From Rhodobacteraceae bacterium UBA6273 (GTDB taxonomy: Bacteria > Pseudomonadota > Alphaproteobacteria > Rhodobacterales > Rhodobacteraceae), in NCBI GenBank assembly GCA_002440625.1, contig DJUV01000203.1, positions 1 through 38,327 on the forward strand: a DNA stretch of 38,327 bases. Reading direction: 5' to 3'. The notes beneath the pieces are model-generated. The model did not search any database. It worked only from the letters and a program-made list of their open reading frames with translations, and was not told the origin of the DNA. Of this stretch, positions 32,326 through 38,327 are shown piece after piece. Positions within the stretch are counted from its first letter, which is position 1; each line of letters starts with the position of its first letter. The translations under genes were made by a program, and so were the position numbers.

Positions 32326-32574
32326 GAGAGTAGGACGTCCGCTTTGAAGCGCTGTGCCTCTCTATCAACAATTTGAAACTGCAGGTCCGCTAAGCCAACA
32401 CGCCGCCGCGGGGACTGGGCCAGCGGCCCTGAACGGCACAACACCACCATCCCAGACCCCCGCCCTCACGCCGGTTTCTTGCCCGAGGTTGTGCTGAAAG
32501 AGCCATCCACTGACCACAAACTCCACCGACGCCATCCGCTTGATCAAGAGCGGGTTGGATAAGCTCGGCCACCA
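32326..32574. other. Non-coding stretch after the SNF2 gene
   Basis: About 250 bases with no credible gene and no clear hairpin-plus-T terminator for the SNF2 operon. A minus-strand frame covers 32365-32892, but its composition is unlike a protein and it has no Shine-Dalgarno. The segment may be the left part of the phage-derived remnant that follows. Confidence 0.45.
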
Positions 32575-32952
32575 ATGAAATCTGAACTTGAGAAAACCAT
32601 GCTGAAACCTGCAATGTTGGCACTGGTCCGCCAAATTCTGACCGTCGCTGGCACCGCGCTGGTCGCCAAGGGCAACGCACAAGCCTCGGACATCCAACCG
32701 GTCATCGGCGCGCTTCTGCCCCTCGGATCGGTGGTCTGGTCTGTCGCGGGGAAGCGAGGACGTACAGAACTGCTGCGACGAGTCGTCACAAGCGGGCGCG
32801 CCATCCCTCGACGGGCGATCAGTCTGGAGAATAGCGCGCCCATCTGGCATCGCAGGCATCCAGCCTTCCGGGACACCTGCGTGGTCGGCCATATGTCGGC
32901 CGACCGTGGTGGGCTTCGTGCGGGTTCGCCGCCATCCCCACCCCGCGCTTGA
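32575..32952 (+). pseudogene. Probable remnant of a small phage holin-like gene
   Basis: The first 60 or so residues of this frame look like a small phage holin of the Pam3-gp28 type: a first membrane segment (PAMLALVRQILTVAGTALVA), a short polar turn (KGNAQASDI), a second membrane segment (VIGALLPLGSVVWSVAG) and a basic end (KRGR). Such holins normally stop soon after that basic end. Here the frame runs on for about 60 more residues rich in R, P and H that look non-coding, so the native stop was probably lost. Start sites (32575 or 32599) lack a strong Shine-Dalgarno. Holins form membrane lesions that release the phage lysis enzyme. If correct, this is a scrap of a prophage next to the recombinase module. 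The match is from memory of the family pattern. Confidence 0.5.
32883..32905. repeat. Perfect 8-bp inverted repeat
   Basis: GGTCGGCC (32883-32890) and GGCCGACC (32898-32905) form a perfect eight-base stem around a seven-base loop ATATGTC. No T-run follows on either strand, so it is not a standard terminator. It lies in the unassigned stretch between the holin-like remnant and the end of the recombinase operon. A protein-binding site or an element end is possible. Confidence 0.55.
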
Positions 32953-33035
32953 TCCGACCCACCGTCCGGCGTCTCCCGCGGTCCCCGCGCTTTCGGCTCC
33001 GGGTCCCCATCGTCGACAAGAAGCTGACCTAAGAA

Positions 33036-33971
33036 CTACGCGCTTTTGTTGCTTCCCGCCTCCGTCGAGGAAACTGGCTGCGCGAGGCCCGCGACGATCT
33101 GTCGAAACTCTCCGAGGATTTCGCCATGGTTCTTGTCGAGGTAGCGGGCGAGACGGTCATTCTGCAGAAGCCGCTCAACATAGCGACCGGCCACCACCAG
33201 CCGAAGGTGATCGGGTCCGAGGGTGCCTTCGATCAGCTTTATGTTCTTTTGCAGGTTGGCCATCTCGGCCTTCATTCGCTCGGCTTGTTCGCGTGTTACG
33301 CCTGCAGGTGGCTTCTTTGCAGCCGGGTCAACCAGGTCAGTGGCGTCAGATGCTGCGAGGATCGCCTCGACATAGGGCACCGTGTAGTTGTTAGCCGCGA
33401 TCATCAGTTCCGCCGCCTGAATCTGCCGCAGGGGCTTCATCTTCCGCAGGGACCGGAAGCTGTTGATCGGGCAGTGCCGGGCCTTCAGCAGTTCGGCCGC
33501 CTCCGGACAGATGCCGTTCAGCAGGGTCCGCTTCTGTCGGATCAGCGCGATATTCACATTCAAGGCTGCCGCGATGCGGGCCTCCGATACGCCGCGCTCG
33601 ACCGCGCGCAGGATCATCTTGTGCTCCTGGATCGTGGCGAGGCGGCTGATGCGCTTGTTGTAGGTGAAGGATTCGTCGTCGGTCGCCACCAGGCAGGTGA
33701 CGGTCGTCTCGCCCATTTCCTTCAGAACATGCAGCCGAACATGGCCATCCAGAAGGATGAAGGATCCGTCCTGCCCAGCCGCGCGGGCGACCACCGGCGG
33801 TTCGATCAGCCCTACCTCGCGGATCGACGCGGCGATCTGCCCATATTTCTGACTCTTGGGCACGTTGACTGGCAACTGCTTGACCGGCAGGATCGCATCA
33901 ATCGGGATCGTGCGCAGGTTCGCCTCGAATCCCGGGCTCTTCGGCGGAGGCAATTTACCTGTCTGTGTCAT
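33036..33971 (-). CDS. ParB/RepB-type plasmid-partition-like protein, third gene of the recombinase operon
   Basis: This 311-residue protein has an N-terminal ParB/Srx-type domain: DAILPVKQLPVNVPKS, then IREVGLIEPPVVAR and the LLDGHVRLHVLKEMG block (about residues 72-86), where the GHxR group takes the place of the ParB nucleotide-binding box. A helix-turn-helix-like region follows (VSEARIAAALNVNIALIRQK). The C-terminal part (AAELLKARHCPINSFRSLRK onward) resembles the RepB C-terminal family. Plasmid RepB/ParB proteins bind centromere-like sites, but no ParA partner is present here. The ATG overlaps the stop of the previous gene by four bases (ATGA). A role alongside the recombinase, not in partition, is inferred. 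Confidence 0.82.
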   Translation of the reverse strand: MTQTGKLPPPKSPGFEANLRTIPIDAILPVKQLPVNVPKSQKYGQIAASIREVGLIEPPVVARAAGQDGSFILLDGHVRLHVLKEMGETTVTCLVATDDESFTYNKRISRLATIQEHKMILRAVERGVSEARIAAALNVNIALIRQKRTLLNGICPEAAELLKARHCPINSFRSLRKMKPLRQIQAAELMIAANNYTVPYVEAILAASDATDLVDPAAKKPPAGVTREQAERMKAEMANLQKNIKLIEGTLGPDHLRLVVAGRYVERLLQNDRLARYLDKNHGEILGEFRQIVAGLAQPVSSTEAGSNKSA

Positions 33972-34861
33972 GCTCTTGGTTCCCGCAACCCGTCGATGAT
34001 AATGCGCGGCAAGCTGTCGAGGCTCTCGGCACGAAGCAGCGTCAGAAAGTTCTCGTCCTTCAGCAGAGACTGAAATGCCGCATCGAGAAACAGCAGGCTG
34101 CTTCGCGTCGACTGCGCCCTGCGGACCATGTCCTGCTGACGCTCGGCCTCGGCGCGATAGGCTTTGACCAGTGCGGCAGAAGTCATTCGCGCTCGTGGCT
34201 GTTTGTTCCGCGCGCCACCTCGCTGCTTACCGTGGCGCTGGCGCAACTCAACCAGCCGCCGCGCCTCCAGCAATTTCTTTCCGCGCAGTTCACCGGAGGC
34301 ATAAGCAGCCTCGAGCGCCTTCTGCACGTCCTTCTCCTCGGCCCGCGTGATGTAGAGCGCGACGCTGAGCGGCATTTGCCCGGTCTCGACCGCGATCAGC
34401 AGGCGTTCTTCTCCGTTAGCGATCAACTCGCCTATTTCATGAACATAGGCGAGGGAAAGCCCCGTCTTGTCGGCGATCTGATGGTCCGAATATCCCCGGT
34501 CGCGCAAGACGGCGATGTCCTGCAACAGCTCGAGAGGACGTTGCTGACGTCTGGCGATGTTCTCGATCACACTGCGCAGTAGCCGTTCGACCTCACTTGC
34601 CTCTACAACGATGGCCGGGATGTGGGTTTCCCCAAGGGCGACATAAGCCTCCATCCGACCCTGACCGCAGACCAGACGATAGGACACTCCCGCCTCTTCA
34701 TCGACCCGGGCGACGGTGATCGGCTTTTTCAGCCCGACCCTGCCGATACTGTCGACAAGCGCGCGGAAGGTCTTTTCCGAGCGTTCGCGCGGGTTCTCCA
34801 CCGTGATGGCGGAAATCGGGATGATCTGCACTTCGTCCCGCATCTCGACTTCGCTCACCAT
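33968..34861 (-). CDS. ParB N-terminal domain protein, second gene of the recombinase operon
   Basis: This 297-residue protein has a ParB-type N-terminal domain: ISAITVENPRERSEKTF, LVDSIGRVGLKKPITV and the CGQGRMEAYVALGE block near residues 65-78. IENIARRQQRPLELLQDI follows, the usual link to the helix-turn-helix (YSDHQIADKTGLSLAYVHEI). The C-terminal 100 residues are basic and helical, with a KQRGGARNKQPRAR patch that may touch DNA. It overlaps the recombinase stop by seven bases and the next gene by four, so the three are co-translated. ParB-type domains can bind CTP and slide as clamps; whether this one does is unknown. No ParA gene is present. Confidence 0.85.
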   Translation of the reverse strand: MVSEVEMRDEVQIIPISAITVENPRERSEKTFRALVDSIGRVGLKKPITVARVDEEAGVSYRLVCGQGRMEAYVALGETHIPAIVVEASEVERLLRSVIENIARRQQRPLELLQDIAVLRDRGYSDHQIADKTGLSLAYVHEIGELIANGEERLLIAVETGQMPLSVALYITRAEEKDVQKALEAAYASGELRGKKLLEARRLVELRQRHGKQRGGARNKQPRARMTSAALVKAYRAEAERQQDMVRRAQSTRSSLLFLDAAFQSLLKDENFLTLLRAESLDSLPRIIIDGLREPRA

Positions 34862-36432
34862 GGTGTCACCTCGGCAACCGGAACGCGGCGGGCCATGTCG
34901 AAGAAGAAATCCAGCGTTTCAAATCGGAAAGCGTCCAGCATCAGGCCATTCTCCTCGGCAAGCCCCAGGGGTTTTGTTCGCATCTCGAATTGGGGCAGCA
35001 GGTAATAGTCGAGCGCGGCGGTGTTCGTTCGGTCCATCCGGATGGCGATGGTGATGTCGGGCACGAGGCCGGTGTCGAAACGGATTTTCCAGCGCAGGCC
35101 GCCGGTGGAGGTTTCGCGGCAGCGGGCGACAGCGACGGAGGCGGTGAATTCGTCATTGATCGTCAGCAGGTCGGTCGCCGGATTGCGCGTCACGGTGCCG
35201 CCGAGTCGGGTGATCTCGCGGATCACACGCTCCACCTCGTCGCCGTGGAACAGCCGCAACAAGCGGTTCACTTCGATGTAGTGGTAGTCCCGGTCCGGTG
35301 TGAAGCCAACGAGGGAATAGGCCCGGATCAGGCTGCCGAACCGGTGGGCATAGGCGCCGCTGGACGGCATTCCGTCCGCCTCGTCGATCACCAGACCGGA
35401 TATGTAGCCGTGGCGCTGGAAGAGCCGGGTCAGCCGATCCAACATCTCGTCGTCCGAGAATCGGCGGTTGCGGGCGGCTATGATCGCCTGCAGTTTCTGA
35501 AACTGTTTCGGCTCGACGATGGCATCGAACGCCCCTTCCGAACGGATCCACATCTCAGGGCCATTCGCCACCCGCTTCTGCTTCAGTTTGAAGGAGCGCC
35601 GGTTGTAGACGTTGTTGCCGATGTATTTCTCGTTGGTCAGTATCTGATGGACGGTGGCGCGGGTCCAGGCCCGGTCGAGATGGGTTAGTATCCGGCGCTC
35701 ATTCAGTTCTGCGGCGATTTCGCTTTCCGAACGGCCGTGCTTGAGGAACCGGTTGTAGATCCAGCGCACCGTCCGGACCTCGGCGTCCGGCCCGGGCACC
35801 AGGATCACCCGGTCTGTCTGCAAGCTCTTGTGCTCACCGCGCTTCAGCTCGGTCTTCACCTCGCCGCGTTCGTCAAGCAGAACCCGGCGAAGGCCAAAGC
35901 CCGCCGCACCGCCCTGACGGAAGCCGCGTTCGATCAGGCGACACTGTCCGATGAAGACCTTGTTGGAAAGTTCCCGACTGTATTCTCCGGCCATCGCGCG
36001 CTTGACGCTCTTGACGATCGTGGCAACAGGGCCGCCGTCATTTTCGAATTGCTCGGCGCAATACTCGACCTGCTTGTTCGCGCGACGGCAGATATATTCG
36101 TAATAGGCGGATTCATCGGCATCCTGAAACCGCCCCCATCGGCTGACGTCATAGACAAGGATCACCTCGAAATCCGCGGTGCCGTCTTGTACATCCTGGA
36201 TCAGCTGCTGCAGTGCCTCGCGACCCTCGATCCTCAGCCCGCTCTTTCCGGCATCGGCATAGGAGCGGACCAATTCAAAGCCGCGTTCCTCCGCGTACTT
36301 GCGGATCGCATCCGACTGGTTTTCGGTCGAGTATTTCTGATGGTCCGTCGACATGCGCACATATTCAGCCGCACGGCGCCGTGGCGGGGAGTTCGCCGGA
36401 TCTTTTCTTGAGGGCAGCTCTCTGCCTGCCAT
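34855..36432 (-). CDS. Large serine recombinase
   Basis: This 525-residue site-specific recombinase breaks and rejoins DNA through a serine-DNA link. The N-terminal resolvase domain has AAEYVRMSTDHQKYSTENQ with the catalytic serine in RMST, and ILVYDVSRWGRFQD further on. The middle Recombinase domain runs from about GGAAGFGLRRV to IGNNVYNRRSFKLKQ, with ATVHQILTNEKYIG as the typical signature. The C-terminal region lacks the zinc ribbon and long coiled coil of phage integrases. Instead it has a segment ending GAYAHRFGSLIRAYSLVGF, seen in other alphaproteobacterial recombinases. GGGAG lies six bases before the ATG. It leads an overlapping operon with two ParB-like genes. It could integrate or excise the island; its att sites are not identified. 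Confidence 0.92.
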   Translation of the reverse strand: MAGRELPSRKDPANSPPRRRAAEYVRMSTDHQKYSTENQSDAIRKYAEERGFELVRSYADAGKSGLRIEGREALQQLIQDVQDGTADFEVILVYDVSRWGRFQDADESAYYEYICRRANKQVEYCAEQFENDGGPVATIVKSVKRAMAGEYSRELSNKVFIGQCRLIERGFRQGGAAGFGLRRVLLDERGEVKTELKRGEHKSLQTDRVILVPGPDAEVRTVRWIYNRFLKHGRSESEIAAELNERRILTHLDRAWTRATVHQILTNEKYIGNNVYNRRSFKLKQKRVANGPEMWIRSEGAFDAIVEPKQFQKLQAIIAARNRRFSDDEMLDRLTRLFQRHGYISGLVIDEADGMPSSGAYAHRFGSLIRAYSLVGFTPDRDYHYIEVNRLLRLFHGDEVERVIREITRLGGTVTRNPATDLLTINDEFTASVAVARCRETSTGGLRWKIRFDTGLVPDITIAIRMDRTNTAALDYYLLPQFEMRTKPLGLAEENGLMLDAFRFETLDFFFDMARRVPVAEVTPW

Positions 36433-36523
36433 TCCCGTCTCCCGATCAGTTCATGCAGGCGTCTCCGTCTGGTCGGACCCGGGTATTGGCTGGGGCGCAA
36501 AATGGAATCTGCCGCTGTGTTGT

Positions 36524-36548
36524 CTCCTCCACAGGTTTACCGGAGGAG
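36524..36548. promoter_or_regulatory. Inverted repeat that masks the small gene's ribosome binding site
   Basis: CTCCTCC (36524-36530) is fully complementary to GGAGGAG (36542-36548), with an 11-base loop, and a T-G pair can extend the stem. GGAGGA is the Shine-Dalgarno of the gene starting at 36558. If transcription begins upstream, the RNA would fold over its own ribosome binding site. As DNA, the repeat could also be an operator between the divergent recombinase operon and this gene. Confidence 0.55.
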
Positions 36549-36557
36549 GACGCCGCG

Positions 36558-36944
36558 ATGCGGATCAAGATGGGCACATCTGTGCCGAAAATGGGCACAA
36601 CTGTGCACCTGGACGCCGATCAGACCGCCTATCGCAAGGCCATTGCCGACACTCTGCGGCGCGAACTGGGGCCGACACATCAGGCCATCAAGACAGTGAT
36701 GCGCTGGACCGGAGCGAGTGAACGGACGGCCAAGTACTGGCTGTCTGGCGAACGCGGGCCGAGCGGGGAGCATCTGATCCGGCTCGCGCAGCATTCCGAT
36801 GCGGTGTTGATCACCATCCTGAGCATGGCTGAGCGACTATCGGAGAAGCAGCGGCACAGATGTCCAAGCTGTCCAGAACGGCTTCTTGTGTTACAGTACC
36901 TCGGACAGGATGACCCTATGTCCGAGGGATCATCACAGCTTTAG
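36558..36944 (+). CDS. Small helix-turn-helix protein
   Basis: This 128-residue protein is probably a DNA-binding regulator. The core (about residues 38-70) reads LGPTHQAIKTVMRWTGASER and then TAKYWLSGERGPSGEHLIRL, a helix-turn-helix pattern seen in small proteins of alphaproteobacterial mobile elements. A single CPSC pair is near the C-terminus and is not enough for a zinc site. GGAGGA (36542-36547) precedes the ATG at 36558 by about ten bases. The gene is divergent from the recombinase operon, 125 bases away, and points at the Fic gene, so it may regulate either. Two palindromes lie just inside its coding start. The function is inferred from the motif only. Confidence 0.7.
   Translation: MRIKMGTSVPKMGTTVHLDADQTAYRKAIADTLRRELGPTHQAIKTVMRWTGASERTAKYWLSGERGPSGEHLIRLAQHSDAVLITILSMAERLSEKQRHRCPSCPERLLVLQYLGQDDPMSEGSSQL
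36573..36607. promoter_or_regulatory. Pair of GGCACA-N2-TGTGC palindromes spaced 21 bp apart
   Basis: GGCACA-TC-TGTGCC (36573-36586) is a perfect palindrome. GGCACA-AC-TGTGCA (36594-36607) is nearly the same. Their centres are exactly 21 bases apart, two turns of the helix, so a dimer bound at each would face the same side. They lie at codons 6-17 of the small helix-turn-helix gene. Autoregulation from inside the gene, or an upstream operator if the true start is later, is possible. Confidence 0.5.
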
Positions 36945-36974
36945 GTGCACCAACTGGTCAGGGCATAGTGGAAG

Positions 36975-37076
36975 TGCGGAGATAAGCGTCTGCATTCTCC
37001 GCATATTTTGCGGTGTTTTTCCTTGCGCTTGCGGAGAATGCAGCCCACAATCGCCGCACCTGGCGCGGAGAATACA
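36975..37076. promoter_or_regulatory. Repeat-dense control region of the Fic gene
   Basis: A 14-base arm CTGCATTCTCCGCA (36990-37003) has its exact inverse TGCGGAGAATGCAG at 37030-37043. Related words occur as TGCGGAGATA near 36975 and CGCGGAGAATACAG at 37063-37076, and a smaller inverted repeat CCGCA-TATTT-TGCGG fills 37000-37014. The last copy contains GGAG, which serves as the Shine-Dalgarno of the GTG start at 37077. The layout looks like an operator array that a repressor could occupy to shut off transcription and translation of the Fic gene. Confidence 0.65.
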
Positions 37077-38174
37077 GTGTACATCTGGGAACAACCAGAC
37101 TGGCCAAGGCTGACCTGGCAGGATGGCAGCATTGCCGCGCCCCTGGCTGCGGTTCGTCACGACCAGGGGCGACTGATCGGCCGGATGGAAGCGCTGGGCT
37201 TCAAGCTGCGTGAAGAGGCGGTCCTTCAGACGCTGACGCAGGATGTCGTCAAGACAAGCGAGATCGAGGGCGAGTTGCTGGACGCCACACAGGTGCGGTC
37301 ATCCCTCGCCCGGCGGCTTGGCATCGACATTGGCGCCCTGCCGCCGACCGATCGCAATGTGGAAGGCATCGTCGAGGTGATGCTTGACGCGACGCGGAAC
37401 TACCAGGCCCCACTCACCTCCGAGCGCCTTTTCGGGTGGCATGCAGCGTTGTTCCCGACAGGGCGCAGCGGCATGACCAAGATCATCGTCGGGAACTGGC
37501 GCGACGACAGCACTGGTCCGATGCAGGTGGTGTCGGGGCCTTATGGCCGGGAGAAGGTTCACTACTCGGCGCCTCCAGCGACACGGGTCGCCGCCGAGAT
37601 GGACGCCTTCCTAGCCTGGTTCAACGCGCCCCTGGCCACCGATCCGGTGCTCAAGGTCGCACTTGCGCACCTTTGGTTCGTGACCATTCACCCGTTTGAA
37701 GACGGCAACGGGCGCATCGCCCGCGCCATCGCCGATCTGGCGCTCGCACGGTCCGAGACCAGCCCGCAGCGATTCTACAGCATGTCCGCGCAGATCAGGG
37801 TCGAGCGGAGCGCCTACTACCATCAGCTGGAGCATACCCAGAAGGGCGGCACCGACGTCACGGCATGGATATTGTGGTTCCTCGACTGCCTCGGTCGCGC
37901 GATCCACGGCGCTGACGGCGTCTTGGCGGCGGTCATCGCCAAGGGTCAGTTCTGGGAACGCGCTGCAGCACTGGCGCTGAACGAACGCCAGATCAAGGTA
38001 CTGAACCGCCTGCTTGATGGGTTCGAGGGCAAGATGACCTCTTCGAAGTGGGCCATCATCGCCAAGTGCTCCCAGGACACAGCGAACCGGGATATTGCGG
38101 CACTGCTCGACCTCGGTCTGCTGCGGAAGGGCGAAGGCGGCGGCCGCAGCACGCACTATGAGTTGGTGCTTTGA
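37077..38174 (+). CDS. Fic-domain protein (predicted AMP-transferase) with winged-helix C-terminus
   Basis: Fic proteins transfer AMP (or a related group) from nucleotide to a hydroxyl on a target protein. The 365-residue protein has the full active-site motif HPFEDGNGRIAR at about residues 205-216. A self-inhibiting motif, TSEIEG, is at about 60-65, so activity is probably held in check (class II type). The N-terminus (VYIWEQPDWPRL) is the usual DUF4172-like opening. The C-terminus (SSKWAIIAKCSQDTANRDIA, then LGLLRKGEGGGRSTHYEL) is a winged helix that may bind DNA. GTG 37077 is chosen because GGAG lies six bases upstream and it begins at the conserved block; ATG 37038 and TTG 37008 are alternatives. 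It may regulate itself through the repeats upstream. The target protein is unknown. Confidence 0.92.
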   Translation: MYIWEQPDWPRLTWQDGSIAAPLAAVRHDQGRLIGRMEALGFKLREEAVLQTLTQDVVKTSEIEGELLDATQVRSSLARRLGIDIGALPPTDRNVEGIVEVMLDATRNYQAPLTSERLFGWHAALFPTGRSGMTKIIVGNWRDDSTGPMQVVSGPYGREKVHYSAPPATRVAAEMDAFLAWFNAPLATDPVLKVALAHLWFVTIHPFEDGNGRIARAIADLALARSETSPQRFYSMSAQIRVERSAYYHQLEHTQKGGTDVTAWILWFLDCLGRAIHGADGVLAAVIAKGQFWERAAALALNERQIKVLNRLLDGFEGKMTSSKWAIIAKCSQDTANRDIAALLDLGLLRKGEGGGRSTHYELVL

Positions 38175-38257
38175 CAGTACTGGCAGCGATGATGCGCACC
38201 GTCGATGGGGGGCTCGTCGAACGTTGACCAGGTGTTGACAAGAATTTGGAATGAGTG

Positions 38258-38280
38258 AAGCCGAGCGTTTTGCTCGGCTT
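38258..38280. terminator. Hairpin terminator between Fic gene and tRNA
   Basis: AAGCCGAGC (38258-38266) and GCTCGGCTT (38272-38280) form a nine-base perfect stem with a GTTTT loop. On the plus strand it is followed by a short T-rich stretch (TTTGAAGTCTTTG), so it can end the Fic transcript. The minus-strand side lacks a clear T-run, but the hairpin may also stop the leftward tRNA/rRNA transcript. Confidence 0.65.
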
Positions 38281-38307
38281 TGAAGTCTTTGATAGTATTG
38301 GATTTCT

Positions 38308-38327
38308 TGGTTGCGGGGGCAGGATTT
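38308..38327 (-). tRNA. 3' end of a tRNA gene, most likely initiator tRNA-fMet (partial)
   Basis: Read on the minus strand, the last 20 bases are the T-arm 3' half and acceptor end of a tRNA, closing in an encoded CCA at 38308. The sequence AAATCC-GCCCCCGCAACCA matches the 3' end of bacterial initiator tRNA, including the A before ACCA that makes the C1-A72 mismatch. The rest lies beyond the window. In Rhodobacterales this tRNA usually follows 5S rRNA, so an rRNA operon may sit just outside. tRNA 3' ends are common integration sites. Confidence 0.75.

Noticed and set aside
32365..32892. A 175-codon minus-strand frame in the stretch after the SNF2 gene
   Set aside because: There is no Shine-Dalgarno, no motif and an unlikely composition. 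The holin-like reading on the other strand explains part of the region better.
33036..34861. Plasmid replication/partition locus
   Set aside because: No ParA/RepA ATPase or RepC-type initiator accompanies the two ParB-like genes; the co-translated partner is a recombinase instead.

Overview
The window is GC-rich DNA with alphaproteobacterial coding style. The RepB/ParB partition-type proteins, the DUF3489 gene and the large recombinase resemble those of Rhodobacterales (Rhodobacter/Paracoccus-like bacteria). This placement is an inference, since no diagnostic core gene is complete here. The right edge stops 20 bases into the 3' end of a tRNA gene on the minus strand. Its 3' sequence fits initiator tRNA-fMet, which in Rhodobacterales commonly closes an rRNA operon. 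Nearly everything to its left looks like a defence island.

Layout, left to right. (1) 1-7604: a type I restriction-modification operon on the plus strand, hsdM (5' end outside the window), hsdS, a SIR2-domain gene, hsdR and a gene with an apparent C-terminal nuclease-like core. (2) 7605-7928: a non-coding stretch with clustered GGAATCCA repeats. (3) 7929-14268, minus strand: a 1705-residue fusion of a DEDD exonuclease, a RecQ helicase and a UvrD helicase, then a DUF3489 gene and two small unknown genes. (4) 14589-16689: a divergent Vsr mismatch endonuclease and a cytosine-5 DNA methyltransferase. (5) 16706-32325: a DISARM-related cluster of two divergent operons. The minus operon runs UvrD-like helicase, DrmA, DrmB, NERD-nuclease/helicase. 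The plus operon carries a 1033-residue protein of unknown function and an SNF2 helicase. (6) 32326-33035: a mostly non-coding stretch with what looks like the remains of a phage holin gene. (7) 33036-36432, minus strand: a tightly overlapped operon of a large serine recombinase, a ParB-domain protein and a ParB/RepB-type protein. (8) 36558-38174, plus strand: a small helix-turn-helix protein and a Fic-domain AMP-transferase preceded by a dense set of inverted repeats. (9) a hairpin terminator and the tRNA end.

How the parts may work together: the type I system cuts unmodified invading DNA, and the embedded SIR2 gene would add an NAD-depleting, abortive-type response. The DISARM-like cluster has DrmA and DrmB plus three more helicase genes, but I see no DrmC phospholipase-D nuclease. 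The NERD protein may supply a nuclease instead, and the neighbouring cytosine methyltransferase could mark self DNA. The recombinase-ParB-RepB operon next to the tRNA end is a candidate mobility module for the island. The Fic gene and its small regulator may be a regulatory or toxin-like cargo. The most unusual elements are the multi-helicase DISARM relative with its unknown 1033-residue partner, the SIR2 gene inside the hsd operon, and the recombinase coupled to two ParB-like proteins.
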